Source of the DNA: Pseudidiomarina marina
GTDB lineage: Bacteria > Pseudomonadota > Gammaproteobacteria > Enterobacterales > Alteromonadaceae
NCBI RefSeq assembly: GCF_003987045.1
Contig: NZ_PIPZ01000004.1
Location: forward strand, 124,001 to 188,000
Direction: 5' to 3'
DNA length: 64,000 bases
Positions 29,719 through 38,960 of the stretch are shown here, one piece after another (the stretch's first letter is position 1; the number at the start of each line of letters is the position of its first letter). Made by a program: the position numbers and the translations under genes. A model generated the notes under the pieces. That model ran no database searches. It saw only the letters and a program-made list of their open reading frames with translations, and had not been told where the DNA came from.

Positions 29719-30917
29719 CTCAAAGTGATTCGAGCAAACTTGCGTTTCCCAACTTGATAAACAGCAGTGGTTCCCGCCGTTAACGTTAGCTTGGTATCGC
29801 TAACTTTTTCTCCGTCGATTTTCACAGCACCTTGTTTGATCATTCGCATTGCTTCAGAAGTCGAAGCAACAAGCTCTGCGTCGCGCAATAAATTACCAAT
29901 GGCCAATTCGCCATTATCACTGGTAATTGTGAGCTCTGGCATTTCATCAGGAATAGCGTTTTTACTGAAACGCTGAACAAAATCTTGTTCTGCAGCGTTC
30001 GCTGCCGCTTCATCATGGAAGCGCGCGATAATTTCTTTTGCTAATAACACTTTATAATCACGCGGGTTAGCGCCATCAGCCACTGCCTGTTTGAAGCTCT
30101 TGATTTCATCTAAAGGACGGAAACTCAATAACTCGTAGTAGCGCCACATCAATTCATCAGAGACCGACATGACTTTGCCGAACATGTCATTTGCGGGCTC
30201 GGTAATACCAATATAGTTACCGAGTGATTTTGACATTTTCTGCACGCCGTCTAAGCCTTCGAGCAACGGCACCATAATGACCGTTTGTGGCTTCTGACCT
30301 TCATCTTTTTGCAGCTCGCGTCCCATCAATAGGTTAAAGCGCTGATCGGTTCCACCTAACTCAACGTCCGCTTTCAATGCAACCGAATCCCAGCCCTGCA
30401 CCAACGGATACAAAAACTCATGAATCGCAATTGGCTGACCTGAACCATAGCGCTTCTTGAAGTCATCGCGCTCAAGCATGCGCGCTACCGTCTGACGCGC
30501 GGCTAACTTGATCATGCCAGCCGCACCCAACTCATTCATCCATTCAGAGTTGAATCGAATTTTGGTTTTCGCCGGGTCCAAAATTTTAAATACTTGCTCT
30601 TTGTAAGTTTGCGCATTCGCTAGCACATCTTCTCGCGACAATGGCTTACGGGTGACATTTTTACCAGTTGGATCACCAATCATGCCGGTAAAATCACCAA
30701 TTAAAAATATGATTTCATGACCTAGATCTTGAAATACGCGCATTTTGTTAATGAGAACGGTGTGGCCCAAGTGTAAATCCGGTGCAGTTGGGTCAAAACC
30801 GGCCTTAATGACAAGTGGTTTGCCACTTGCTAGCTTCTCTTTAAGCTCTTCTGCTAAAAGAATTTCTTCGGTACCACGCGCAATTTCCGCAAACGCATCC
30901 GCAGCTGACAAGGTCAT
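29715..30917 (-). CDS. tyrS: Tyrosyl-tRNA synthetase (type 2, TyrZ-like)
   Basis: Class I synthetase that charges tRNA-Tyr. The chosen start MTLSAADAF (ATG at 30917, 400 residues) has GGGAG nine bases upstream; the frame continues 39 codons further but that extension has no family match that I can see. HLGH (HIGH motif) is in [11 protein letters not shown], the KMSKS loop in [11 protein letters not shown], and the S4 RNA-binding domain forms the last 60 or so residues. It resembles the roughly 400-residue Pseudomonas type rather than the 424-residue E. coli TyrS. The divergent neighbour is the M23 peptidase gene, an order also known from Pseudomonas. Confidence 0.95.
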   Translation of the reverse strand: MTLSAADAFAEIARGTEEILLAEELKEKLASGKPLVIKAGFDPTAPDLHLGHTVLINKMRVFQDLGHEIIFLIGDFTGMIGDPTGKNVTRKPLSREDVLANAQTYKEQVFKILDPAKTKIRFNSEWMNELGAAGMIKLAARQTVARMLERDDFKKRYGSGQPIAIHEFLYPLVQGWDSVALKADVELGGTDQRFNLLMGRELQKDEGQKPQTVIMVPLLEGLDGVQKMSKSLGNYIGITEPANDMFGKVMSVSDELMWRYYELLSFRPLDEIKSFKQAVADGANPRDYKVLLAKEIIARFHDEAAANAAEQDFVQRFSKNAIPDEMPELTITSDNGELAIGNLLRDAELVASTSEAMRMIKQGAVKIDGEKVSDTKLTLTAGTTAVYQVGKRKFARITLS

Positions 30918-31008
30918 ATTCGGCTTTCTCCCTACGCAATTCAAATTGGCCACAAACCCCGCATTGTATGCTATTTCCTTAACTCTTTTAAGCGCAATTA
31001 ATAGTAAA

Positions 31009-31037
31009 TTGACTGGAAAATCGCCATGCTTCATATT
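31009..31037 (+). promoter_or_regulatory. Candidate sigma-70 promoter for the M23 peptidase gene
   Basis: TTGACT (31009-31014), a 17-base spacer and CATATT (31032-31037) precede the ATG at 31087. The -35 matches five of six and the -10 four of six consensus bases. It lies in the 169-base divergent region between tyrS and the peptidase gene. AAGG is just upstream of the ATG. Confidence 0.45.
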
Positions 31038-31086
31038 ATTCTGCAGTCTGACTTAAAAAAATAATGCGCTAACACATCGGAAGGTT

Positions 31087-32415
31087 ATGAAGTCGATTCC
31101 TAAGTATATGACAAGATTCATCGCCGCTTTGCCGCGTCGACATCAAGTACTGCTCAGCTCTGTCTGCGCGGTAACACTCCTTGTTGTGTTGCTTCCATCC
31201 GAGTCTGCGACAGCATCTAAGCACGTTTCTGAACCACAATTAGGCCAAGCCGAATTAATCCTTGGACAACGCTATCAACTGCAGATTAATGTCGAAAACC
31301 CGCAATCAAATGCTTCGGGTCAGCAAGACACAACTGTACGTTGGAGCGGCTATGAAGTTCGTTCGGGTGACTCGTTAGCGCGTATTTTTGACCAAATGGG
31401 GTTCACCCCGCAGCAACTCTATCGCGTTACTCAAGACGCTCAGGCAGATAAACTCCTGCGCAAGATTCACCCAGGTGATACCTTACGCTTTGCCAAAGAT
31501 GAACACGATGATTTGATTCAAATTGCTTATCAAATCAATCCAACTGATACGTTAATTGTTAGCAAATCGGAAAACGGTTTCGTTAGTGAAATTGAATCAA
31601 AAACAGTTGAAGTAAGAACTGAAACTGCGCACGCACGAATCACTTCGAGTTTTTGGAATGCGGGTATTGATGCCGGTTTGACTGAAGGTCAAATCATGAG
31701 CATTGCAGATATTTTTGGTTGGGATATCGATTTCGCGCTCGACTTACGTGAAGGTGATGAGTTTAGCGTCATGTTCGAGAAAGAGTATGCTGATGGCGAG
31801 TTCGTTGGTTATGGCCGTGTTCTCGCTGCTGAATTTGTAAACCGCGGCGAACACTACCAAGCCTTTTTACATGAAAACGGTGATTTTTATAATGCCGAAG
31901 GTCGAGCAATGCGGAAATCATTCCTGCGTTCACCGGTTAAGTTCACCTATATCAGTTCAAGTTTCAACCCGCGTCGCTTGCACCCTGTAACTGGTCAAGT
32001 TCGACCGCATAATGGTATCGACTACGCTGCTCAAACTGGCACACCAGTGATGTCCTCTGGTGCAGGTAAAGTGATTGCTAGCGCCTATAACAACCTAAAT
32101 GGTCACTACGTGTTTATTCAACATGGTGAGCGTTATGTGACGAAGTACCTGCATTTGAGTAAGCGCCTTGTCAAGAAAGGGCAACGGGTGAAGCAAGGTG
32201 AACTGATTGGCCGCGTCGGCGCGACGGGTCGTGTTACCGGTGCGCACCTGCATTATGAGTTTTTAGTTGATGGCGTACATCGTAATCCACGCACAGTTAA
32301 GTTCCCACAAGCCGAATCACTGGTTGCTGCGGAACTGCCGGTATTCAAAGAGATAGCGCAACAGCGTCTCGCAGTTTTGAATGATAGTAAGCGGTTGTAT
32401 TTGGCGATGCGCTGA
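31087..32415 (+). CDS. M23 family murein endopeptidase with OapA/LysM-like domain
   Basis: A periplasmic peptidoglycan endopeptidase resembling MepM (YebA) and Pseudomonas PA0667-type proteins. An N-terminal membrane anchor is at about residues 19-38. A LysM/OapA-like domain is at about 85-130 (YEVRSGDSLARIFDQMGFTP), then a helical region. The C-terminal lysostaphin-type M23 domain has zinc ligands in RPHNGIDYA (H and D), the later LHLS and the catalytic HLHYEF. The protein is 442 residues. Its stop overlaps the anmK start as TGATG. Cleavage of D-Ala-DAP cross-links to allow wall growth is the family role. Confidence 0.92.
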   Translation: MKSIPKYMTRFIAALPRRHQVLLSSVCAVTLLVVLLPSESATASKHVSEPQLGQAELILGQRYQLQINVENPQSNASGQQDTTVRWSGYEVRSGDSLARIFDQMGFTPQQLYRVTQDAQADKLLRKIHPGDTLRFAKDEHDDLIQIAYQINPTDTLIVSKSENGFVSEIESKTVEVRTETAHARITSSFWNAGIDAGLTEGQIMSIADIFGWDIDFALDLREGDEFSVMFEKEYADGEFVGYGRVLAAEFVNRGEHYQAFLHENGDFYNAEGRAMRKSFLRSPVKFTYISSSFNPRRLHPVTGQVRPHNGIDYAAQTGTPVMSSGAGKVIASAYNNLNGHYVFIQHGERYVTKYLHLSKRLVKKGQRVKQGELIGRVGATGRVTGAHLHYEFLVDGVHRNPRTVKFPQAESLVAAELPVFKEIAQQRLAVLNDSKRLYLAMR

Positions 32416-33539
32416 TGCCTCAACGTGAGCTCTTCCTCGGCCTCATGTCCGGTACTAGTATGGACGGGCTTGATGTGGTTCTCGTAGAGTTCGATGCAGC
32501 GCAACCAGAGCTTCTGCAACATCGTCAGTATCCCCTCGATGACGAGCTTCAAGAGCAACTACATATCCTTTGTCACGAATCAACAGGCGAACTTCACTTA
32601 TGGGGTTGTGCCGATCGACGTTTCGCCGAGTTTTGTGCCGAATCGGTGAATCACTTTCTAACCTATTTCGATATTTCACCGAGTGCCATTAAAGCGATTG
32701 GGAGTCATGGACAAACGGTTCGTCATCAACCCGATCAGTCTCCAGCCTATACACTTCAGCTCGGTGATCCGAACACGCTCGCTGCGTTAACAGGAATACC
32801 TGTCGTCGCCGATTTTCGGCGCAAGGATATCGCCTTAGGAGGGCAAGGCGCCCCACTGGTTCCAGCATTTCATCAGGCCATTTTTAGTAGCTTTGACGAA
32901 TCACGGGTTATTCTAAATCTTGGTGGTATTGCGAATATTACGTGGCTTCCAGGTACGCCGGCAGGGGTGACGGGATTTGATACTGGACCTGCAAATACAC
33001 TACTAGACCGATGGTTTACAGCCTGTCATCCCAACCATGAAGATGATTTTGACCGACACGGTGCATTTGCCGCTCATGGGCAAGTTCTTGATGATGTTCT
33101 AGCGAAACTTCTTGATGATGATTATTTCAAACGTCCTCCACCTAAGAGTACTGGTCGTGAAGATTTCAATTTAAAGTGGCTTGAAAAGTACCTTGGCGAT
33201 TTATCGAAATTTAAAGCAGAAGATTTACAAGCGACCCTAGTCGAACTGACAGCTTGCACCGTAGCTCAAGCCATCAAAGACTGGTTGCCAGAGCGACCCG
33301 AGACAATTTTTGTTGCGGGGGGTGGTGCTTACAACCCAATTTTAATGAGTGCTCTGAAGGCGAAGTTGCCACATTGCGGGTGGCATGCAACTTCGGTGCT
33401 TGGCGTTGCACCTCAACACGTAGAAGCCATGGCATTTGCCTGGCTTGCACGTTGCTATATGCATCGTGTGCCAGGCAATTTACCGGCTGTTACCGGAGCA
33501 AGCCGCCCAACTATACTCGGCGGCTTGTACTTACCGTAG
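32415..33539 (+). CDS. anmK: Anhydro-N-acetylmuramic acid kinase
   Basis: Converts 1,6-anhydro-MurNAc released in cell-wall turnover to MurNAc-6-phosphate by hydrolysis plus phosphorylation. The 374 residues begin LGLMSGTSMDGLDVVL, the family signature, with ADFRRKDIALGGQGAPLVPAFH carrying the catalytic aspartate region and FVAGGGAYNP the nucleotide site. It is translationally coupled to the M23 peptidase gene. With AmgK, MurU and Mpl in this window it forms part of a muropeptide salvage pathway. It is convergent with pepQ. Confidence 0.96.
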   Translation: MPQRELFLGLMSGTSMDGLDVVLVEFDAAQPELLQHRQYPLDDELQEQLHILCHESTGELHLWGCADRRFAEFCAESVNHFLTYFDISPSAIKAIGSHGQTVRHQPDQSPAYTLQLGDPNTLAALTGIPVVADFRRKDIALGGQGAPLVPAFHQAIFSSFDESRVILNLGGIANITWLPGTPAGVTGFDTGPANTLLDRWFTACHPNHEDDFDRHGAFAAHGQVLDDVLAKLLDDDYFKRPPPKSTGREDFNLKWLEKYLGDLSKFKAEDLQATLVELTACTVAQAIKDWLPERPETIFVAGGGAYNPILMSALKAKLPHCGWHATSVLGVAPQHVEAMAFAWLARCYMHRVPGNLPAVTGASRPTILGGLYLP

Positions 33540-33553
33540 TAAAACGTTGTCGT

Positions 33554-34867
33554 TTAACTTCCTAACTCAGCAAAAGCATCGCGAGTCAGATTCTCGTTGT
33601 TACCATCTGTTCCAACAACAATACTATCTTCAATGCGAATGCCGCCATATGGACGTAACTCGGCAATCTTATCCCAATTGAAGTCTTTGTTACCGGCATG
33701 TTCTTCGAGTAACTGATCAACAACGTAGAGGCCTGGCTCAATAGTGAACACTTGTCCTACTTCAACATCACGGAGTAAACGCAAGAATGGATGACGTGGA
33801 TCGCGAGCAATGGTGTCACCACGATCATTCGCCAAGAACCCACCCACATCATGCACTTGCAAACCAATGAAGTGACCCAAGCCATGTGGGAAGAAGGCGC
33901 TGCTGTATCCTTGTTCGTAAATACTTTCAGCAGTTCCCTTAACAAAGCCAAACTCACCAAGAATTTTTGCAATTTTAAGGTGCTGACTAACATGCAGCTC
34001 GTAATAATTGATGCCTGGTTTAATTTCGCTTAACAAGCTTTGTTGCGCATCATCCATCGCTTCGATGAGATCCGCAAAGAAGCCCTCTTCACGTGAGTAA
34101 GTACGGGTGATATCCGCACAGTAACCGCGATACAATGCACCAGCATCAATCAGGAATGAACGTGATTGCTCAGGAGCGCTAGTTTCATATACATCGTAAT
34201 GCAGTACCGCACCGTGTTCATTCAATGCCACAATGCTGTTATATGGTACTTGGCTTTCACGAAAATTAATGGCGGCAAGGTAAGCGTGATGAATTTCTAA
34301 CTCACTAGCGCCAGCCATGAATGCATCACGAGCGGCAAGATGCGCCTTAGCCGCCAATTTATTCGCCTGCCGCATGTTTTCTACTTCCCACGCCGTTTTG
34401 ATTGCGCGATGGAAGTGCAGATGATCGATTAAATTTGCTGGATTACGTGCCTTTACTGGCCAGCTCGCCACTGGCTCGGCAAAATCTTCGCCAATGAAAG
34501 CAGCGGATTTGATCTTGTCACCGAGCCAATCCGTCATTTTTTCTTGGTTATCAATAACGATCAGCTCAACGTGTTGCTGCCATTCTTCTGCGGGAATCTT
34601 CACTTCCGCGTGCCAGAAATCGCGAGGTTTGAACAAGAACACGACTGGCTTTTGCCCTGGCTGGTAAAAAATGGCACTCTTCGGGCTTTCGATGACAGGA
34701 ACCCAATACTTAAACAGTGGATTCACTTTATAGGGAGCTGGATTATCGTCCAAGAAGGCGACGCGTGGTTGCCCTGCATAGATAAGAACAGAATCGAAAC
34801 CAGTTGCGGTAAGAGCTTCGTCAAATCTGGCTTTAACTGTGGCGATATGGTCTGCGTATGCGCTCAT
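33554..34867 (-). CDS. pepQ: Xaa-Pro dipeptidase (prolidase)
   Basis: M24 family dinuclear-metal peptidase that splits dipeptides ending in proline. The 437-residue form begins MSAYADHIA at 34867, with GAGG five bases upstream; an ATG ten codons earlier is less likely. Metal ligands are visible in FLIDAGALYRGYCADITRTY, FPHGLGHFIGLQVHD and the late TIEPGLYVV and GGIRIEDSI segments. The sequence belongs to the branch containing Alteromonas organophosphorus acid anhydrolases, which are prolidases with a side activity on phosphotriesters. A natural peptide-salvage role is assumed. Upstream lies a large palindrome touching its ribosome-binding site. Confidence 0.95.
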   Translation of the reverse strand: MSAYADHIATVKARFDEALTATGFDSVLIYAGQPRVAFLDDNPAPYKVNPLFKYWVPVIESPKSAIFYQPGQKPVVFLFKPRDFWHAEVKIPAEEWQQHVELIVIDNQEKMTDWLGDKIKSAAFIGEDFAEPVASWPVKARNPANLIDHLHFHRAIKTAWEVENMRQANKLAAKAHLAARDAFMAGASELEIHHAYLAAINFRESQVPYNSIVALNEHGAVLHYDVYETSAPEQSRSFLIDAGALYRGYCADITRTYSREEGFFADLIEAMDDAQQSLLSEIKPGINYYELHVSQHLKIAKILGEFGFVKGTAESIYEQGYSSAFFPHGLGHFIGLQVHDVGGFLANDRGDTIARDPRHPFLRLLRDVEVGQVFTIEPGLYVVDQLLEEHAGNKDFNWDKIAELRPYGGIRIEDSIVVGTDGNNENLTRDAFAELGS

Positions 34868-34875
34868 AAATACCT

Positions 34876-34905
34876 CGGTTAGAATGTTTGGCAACATTCT
34901 AACCG
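34876..34905. promoter_or_regulatory. 30-base palindrome abutting the pepQ ribosome-binding site
   Basis: CGGTTAGAATGTT (34876-34888) and AACATTCTAACCG (34893-34905) are perfect 13-base complements around a four-base centre. In the minus-strand RNA the 3' arm ends on the first base of the GAGG that serves as pepQ Shine-Dalgarno. Without a T-run it is not a classical terminator for erpA. It could be a repressor operator, an RNA stem affecting pepQ translation, or an mRNA-end structure for erpA. Confidence 0.5.
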
Positions 34906-34926
34906 AAACAACGCATTAACTCATCT

Positions 34927-35274
34927 CTAGATGGCGAAGCTTGACCCACAGCCACAGGTAGTCGTCGCATTCGGGTTATCTACAAAAAAACGTGCGCCTT
35001 GCAACCCTTCTTCGTAATTTACCGTGCCGCCAACCAAATATTGCAGACTCATTGGATCAACCACCAATGTCACACCGTTTTTCTCGATTTCCATATCACC
35101 AGGGTTGGTCTTTTCATCGAAGGTAAAACCATACTGGAAACCTGAGCAGCCGCCGCCTGTCACATACACACGCAGTTTCAACGCCGGATTTTCTTCTTCA
35201 GCGATAAGTTTTTTAACTTTGTTAGCTGCGGATTCAGTAAACTGAATAGGCATGGCTTGTGCAACATCTGACAT
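34927..35274 (-). CDS. erpA: Iron-sulfur cluster insertion protein ErpA
   Basis: A-type carrier that delivers Fe-S clusters to targets such as the isoprenoid enzymes IspG/IspH. The 115-residue protein has the three cluster-binding cysteines: C43 in TGGGCSGF, and C107 and C109 in TCGCGSSF, one number higher than in E. coli. The N-terminal [15 protein letters not shown] is typical. It follows the DUF6776 gene on the same strand, an order also seen in Pseudomonas, and precedes pepQ. Confidence 0.96.
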   Translation of the reverse strand: MSDVAQAMPIQFTESAANKVKKLIAEEENPALKLRVYVTGGGCSGFQYGFTFDEKTNPGDMEIEKNGVTLVVDPMSLQYLVGGTVNYEEGLQGARFFVDNPNATTTCGCGSSFAI

Positions 35275-35332
35275 AGTCTTTCGGTACCTCTTGAAAATTC
35301 TGGTGCTATTTTCTCTTACCTGACTAAAAGGG

Positions 35333-36043
35333 TCAAGTATTGCCTTGCAGAAGTTGGCTCCAATAGAAGCTTCGTGTCAGCGATTGATTCGAACCATCTA
35401 TCTTCACTTCAACATCAATACGCTCCGGTAAAAAGTCTTCCGGTAGCACAAAATCACCCGCTTGGACGGTAAAGTATCGCATACTAAATTGACGATCTTT
35501 CGCTTCAATATTTGCCAGAGCCATTAAGTCAAAACTCGCCGACTTGCCGTCCTTTCGACCATGCAAACGCATGGTTAACGTCCCCTTAGTGAGGTTACGC
35601 AGACGTTCCATTTGCACCACTGCAATACGAAAATGATAATGGTCGGCGGCAATGTTCTGCTGTAACTCAAGCGAATCAATGACAACGCCACTGGCTTCCA
35701 TTTCTGGCGCCATAATTTTTTGGTAGAACGTCAATTCACGACGCAAGGCAAAGTTCTCGTCCTGCGCCATCAGGAGCTCTTGCTGCAAACTTTGACTGGC
35801 AGCGCGTTCTATCCCTAATTCAACGGTCGCAATGTGCTGCTGATAATCAAAGGTTTCAGCTCGCTCATAAAGTTGCTCAATTGTCGCCTCTTGTTGAGCA
35901 ACTTTATCGATAAGCTTTAAAACATGCCAATGACCACCCCAATAGCCAGCTAATGCACCGATAGCGATTGCTAGTGCAATGACACCCCAGCCACCAAAGC
36001 GGTGAACTAATGCTGCTGTTATGATATTTTGCTTCTCTTTCAT
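35333..36043 (-). CDS. DUF6776 family membrane-anchored coiled-coil protein
   Basis: Predicted inner-membrane protein with a single N-terminal transmembrane segment (about residues 19-38, [19 protein letters not shown]). A helical stretch likely to form a coiled coil follows (about 48-115, rich in E, Q, L and A), and then a C-terminal beta-rich periplasmic domain. It resembles the uncharacterised proteins found next to erpA in pseudomonads (DUF6776); function unknown. The ATG at 36043 is preferred (GAG nearby); another ATG six codons upstream lacks a site. It is divergent from hemJ. Confidence 0.75.
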   Translation of the reverse strand: MKEKQNIITAALVHRFGGWGVIALAIAIGALAGYWGGHWHVLKLIDKVAQQEATIEQLYERAETFDYQQHIATVELGIERAASQSLQQELLMAQDENFALRRELTFYQKIMAPEMEASGVVIDSLELQQNIAADHYHFRIAVVQMERLRNLTKGTLTMRLHGRKDGKSASFDLMALANIEAKDRQFSMRYFTVQAGDFVLPEDFLPERIDVEVKIDGSNQSLTRSFYWSQLLQGNT

Positions 36044-36115
36044 GGGCTCACTTCTTATCATGAATTAGCGCCATGCTACGCAGGCACTGGTTAGGACGCA
36101 ACTAAAAATAAACAC

Positions 36116-36553
36116 ATGGGCTTTCAGATGATTCTTTGGTTAAAAGCGTTTCACGTTATTTTTATGGTGGCTTGGTTTGCCGGCATCTTCTACTTACCTC
36201 GATTATTCGTGTACCACGCGCAGAACCAAAACGACGCTGTTCACGAGCAGTTCAAAGTTATGGAGCGCCGTTTACTCTACTTTGTAACGCCATTTGCCAT
36301 CTTGACGTTGGTTTTTGGTCTCGCATTAATGTGGATTTATGGCAGCGCTTGGCTAAAAGCCAGCGGTTGGCTGCATGTAAAACTTGTCATCGTTACATTG
36401 CTCTACGTTTATCATGGCTATTGCTTTAAGCTGTTGGCCGATTTCAAACACAATCGAAACACCCGCAGTCATAGATTTTACCGCGTTTTTAACGAGATTC
36501 CGGTGCTTGCATTATTTGCCATCATCATTTTAGCCGTGGTCAAACCGTTTTAG
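36116..36553 (+). CDS. hemJ: Protoporphyrinogen IX oxidase HemJ
   Basis: Integral membrane enzyme of heme synthesis that oxidises protoporphyrinogen IX. The 145 residues form four hydrophobic segments. The conserved histidine in LKAFHVIFMVAWFAG and the lysine in WLHVKLVIV, both needed for activity in characterised HemJ proteins, are present, and RLFVYHA is the family loop. hemL, another heme-pathway gene, is 1.1 kb downstream on the same strand with pyrB between. No strong ribosome-binding site is seen before the ATG at 36116; an in-frame ATG four codons later is equally possible. Confidence 0.9.
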   Translation: MGFQMILWLKAFHVIFMVAWFAGIFYLPRLFVYHAQNQNDAVHEQFKVMERRLLYFVTPFAILTLVFGLALMWIYGSAWLKASGWLHVKLVIVTLLYVYHGYCFKLLADFKHNRNTRSHRFYRVFNEIPVLALFAIIILAVVKPF

Positions 36554-36572
36554 CGGTTTGATCATTCTTTTT
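36541..36572 (+). terminator. Weak intrinsic terminator at the hemJ stop codon
   Basis: CAAACCG (36541-36547) and CGGTTTG (36554-36560) form a seven-pair stem whose loop holds the hemJ TAG. A run of T (36568-36572) comes about seven bases after the stem, further than ideal. It may end hemJ transcription partially and separate it from pyrB. Confidence 0.4.
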
Positions 36573-36596
36573 AAGCGCAGTTTCTGTTAAAGTACT

Positions 36597-36625
36597 GGCC
36601 CAGTGTGTGCAATCACTGCAGGGCC
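36597..36625 (+). promoter_or_regulatory. pyrB: Hairpin in the pyrB leader that contains its ribosome-binding site
   Basis: GGCCC (36597-36601) plus AGTG pairs with CACT and GGGCC (36621-36625), with a three-base bulge GCA and an eight-base loop. The 3' arm contains AGGG, the only Shine-Dalgarno candidate for the pyrB ATG at 36633. This may modulate pyrB expression; it does not resemble the U-rich enterobacterial pyrBI attenuator. Confidence 0.35.
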
Positions 36626-36632
36626 TTTCATC

Positions 36633-37649
36633 ATGAATTTTACCGGTTCAAATATCCTTTCTGTTGAGCAATTCGATATCGACAGTATTCAGACTATTTT
36701 TGCTATTGCCGACCGCATGCAACCTTATGCTCGCAGGCAAAAACGTACCAAAGTGCTCGATGGTGCCATTCTAGGTAATTTGTTTTTTGAACCGTCTACC
36801 CGAACCCGTGTTAGCTTTGGCACCGCGTTTAATTTACTTGGCGGCGAGGTACGTGAAACAACCGGTATGGAGAGTTCCGCGCTAGCTAAAGGCGAATCAC
36901 TCTACGACACGGCGCGCGTGCTCAGTAGCTACAGTGACGTGATAGCGATGCGTCATCCAAAATCTGGCTCAGTAGCCGAATTTGCCGAAGGTAGTCGCGT
37001 ACCTGTTATCAATGGCGGTGACGGTGCGAACGAGCACCCAACTCAAGCACTACTTGATTTATATACCATCAAAAAAGAATTGGCTTATCACGGCCACGAC
37101 GTTGATGGTATGCACATTTGCATGATCGGTGATTTAAAATTTGGTCGAACTGTGCACTCACTGTCGCGCTTACTCGCTATGTACAAGGATATTCGCTTCA
37201 CTCTGATTTCGCCGCGAGAGCTGGCAATGCCTGATAGTGTACTTGAGGTGCTTGATAAGGCTGGCCATCGGGTTACCATTACCGATCAGGTTAGCGGAAG
37301 TTCGGATGCCGACATTGTCTATCAAACTCGCATTCAACAAGAGCGCTTTACAACGCCACAAGAAGCAGACATGTACCGTGGTAAATTCCGCCTCAACAGT
37401 GAAATTTATACGAAACACTACAAGCCGAACACCGTGATTATGCACCCGCTGCCGCGTGACTCACGCGCTGAAGCAAATGAATTAGATAACGATTTGAACC
37501 AAAACCCGAATTTAGCCATATTCCGTCAAGCAGATAATGGCGTTCTCATTCGGATGGCACTCTTTGCGCTCACTTTAGGTGTGGCCGATCAAATTGAAAA
37601 ATACGAGTGCGACGTCAACTGGTATAGCGAAAAGCGCACCAGTTATTAA
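36633..37649 (+). CDS. pyrB: Aspartate carbamoyltransferase catalytic chain
   Basis: Condenses carbamoyl phosphate with aspartate in de novo pyrimidine synthesis. I start at MNFTGSNIL (338 residues); a longer frame begins at 36603. The carbamoyl-phosphate loop EPSTRTRVSF (about residues 54-63), the EHPTQALLD motif, the 240s-type segment and the HPLPRDSR motif are all present, which favours aspartate over ornithine carbamoyltransferase. It is longer than the E. coli chain (311). No regulatory chain gene (pyrI) follows; hemL comes next. This is the form of PyrB found without an adjacent PyrI in several marine gammaproteobacteria. Confidence 0.92.
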   Translation: MNFTGSNILSVEQFDIDSIQTIFAIADRMQPYARRQKRTKVLDGAILGNLFFEPSTRTRVSFGTAFNLLGGEVRETTGMESSALAKGESLYDTARVLSSYSDVIAMRHPKSGSVAEFAEGSRVPVINGGDGANEHPTQALLDLYTIKKELAYHGHDVDGMHICMIGDLKFGRTVHSLSRLLAMYKDIRFTLISPRELAMPDSVLEVLDKAGHRVTITDQVSGSSDADIVYQTRIQQERFTTPQEADMYRGKFRLNSEIYTKHYKPNTVIMHPLPRDSRAEANELDNDLNQNPNLAIFRQADNGVLIRMALFALTLGVADQIEKYECDVNWYSEKRTSY

Positions 37650-37676
37650 GTAACTTAAACGATTACGAGGAAACGA

Positions 37677-38960
37677 ATGTCACGTTCTGACGAATTATTC
37701 GCACAAGCTCAACACAGCATTCCCGGTGGTGTGAACTCTCCGGTGCGCGCTTTCAACGGCGTTGGTGGCTCACCAATTTTTATCGAAAGCGCCGATGGTG
37801 CCTATATGTTTGATGCCGACGGTAAACGTTACATCGACTACGTTGGTTCTTGGGGCCCAATGATTCTTGGCCATAACAACCCAGCCATTCGCGAAGCAAC
37901 CCATAAAGCAGTAGACCGTGGCTTGAGTTTTGGTACGCCAACGGCAAATGAAATCACCATGGCTGAGAAAATCAAAGCACTGGTGCCGTCAATTGAGAAA
38001 GTGCGGATGGTCAATTCGGGTACCGAAGCAACCATGACTGCAATTCGTTTGGCGCGCGGCTATACCGGTCGTGACAAAATTTTAAAATTTGAAGGCTGCT
38101 ATCACGGTCATGCTGATGCGTTATTGGTAAAAGCTGGATCGGGTGCGTTGACGCTTGGCGTACCAAATTCGCCAGGTATTCCAGAAGATTTTGCAAAACA
38201 TACGCTCACTGTAACTTTCAATGATATTGAATCAGTTCGTCAGATTTTCGGCGAAGTTGGCGACGAAATCGCGACTATTATTGTTGAACCTGTTGCTGGC
38301 AACATGAACTGCATTCCACCTGCTCCTGGCTTCTTAGAAGGCTTGCGCGAAATTTGTGATGAGTACGGTAGCGTATTGATTTTCGATGAGGTAATGACTG
38401 GTTTTCGTGTTGCTCGCGGTGGCGCTCAAGAACGTTACCAAGTCACGCCTGACCTAACCACGCTCGGCAAGGTCATTGGTGGCGGCATGCCAGTTGGCGC
38501 TTTCGGCGGTAAACGCGAAATCATGGATTACATTGCGCCGGTAGGCCCTGTTTATCAAGCCGGTACATTATCAGGTAACCCCGTTGCGATGGCAGCAGGT
38601 CTTGCCGCATTAACCCAGCTTGATGACGAGCAGTTATATCCAAGCTTATATGCCAAGGTTGATCGCTTAGTCGACGGGCTTCAAGCCCTCGCGGATGAGG
38701 CTGGTGTTCCATTCACCACGAACCGTGCTGGTTCAATGTTTGGCTTCTTCTTTAGCTCGGATGGCCCAATCACCAGCTATGCACAAGCTACACAATGCAA
38801 TATGGAGCACTTCCGTAGCTTCTATCACAGCATGCTAAAACAAGGTGTGTACTTAGCGCCGTCAGCGTTTGAAGCGGGCTTTATGTCGGCTGCACATACG
38901 GATGCTGACATTGACGCCACATTAGCTGCTGCCAAGGTTGCATTTGCAGCGCTAAAATAA
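37677..38960 (+). CDS. hemL: Glutamate-1-semialdehyde 2,1-aminomutase
   Basis: PLP enzyme that makes 5-aminolevulinate from glutamate-1-semialdehyde in heme synthesis. The 427 residues carry the PLP lysine K265 in [29 protein letters not shown] for cofactor binding and [10 protein letters not shown] at the N-terminus. GAGGAAA precedes the ATG. Its stop overlaps the 3' end of the convergent mrcB gene by nine bases, and its strong terminator lies inside mrcB coding sequence. Confidence 0.97.
   Translation: MSRSDELFAQAQHSIPGGVNSPVRAFNGVGGSPIFIESADGAYMFDADGKRYIDYVGSWGPMILGHNNPAIREATHKAVDRGLSFGTPTANEITMAEKIKALVPSIEKVRMVNSGTEATMTAIRLARGYTGRDKILKFEGCYHGHADALLVKAGSGALTLGVPNSPGIPEDFAKHTLTVTFNDIESVRQIFGEVGDEIATIIVEPVAGNMNCIPPAPGFLEGLREICDEYGSVLIFDEVMTGFRVARGGAQERYQVTPDLTTLGKVIGGGMPVGAFGGKREIMDYIAPVGPVYQAGTLSGNPVAMAAGLAALTQLDDEQLYPSLYAKVDRLVDGLQALADEAGVPFTTNRAGSMFGFFFSSDGPITSYAQATQCNMEHFRSFYHSMLKQGVYLAPSAFEAGFMSAAHTDADIDATLAAAKVAFAALK

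Noticed and set aside
29715-31034. Longer tyrS starting at 31034
   Set aside because: The 39 extra codons lack a ribosome-binding site and show no resemblance to known synthetase N-termini, while the ATG at 30917 has GGGAG at good spacing.
34876-34905. Intrinsic terminator for erpA
   Set aside because: The stem is strong, but it is followed by the pepQ Shine-Dalgarno rather than a T-run.
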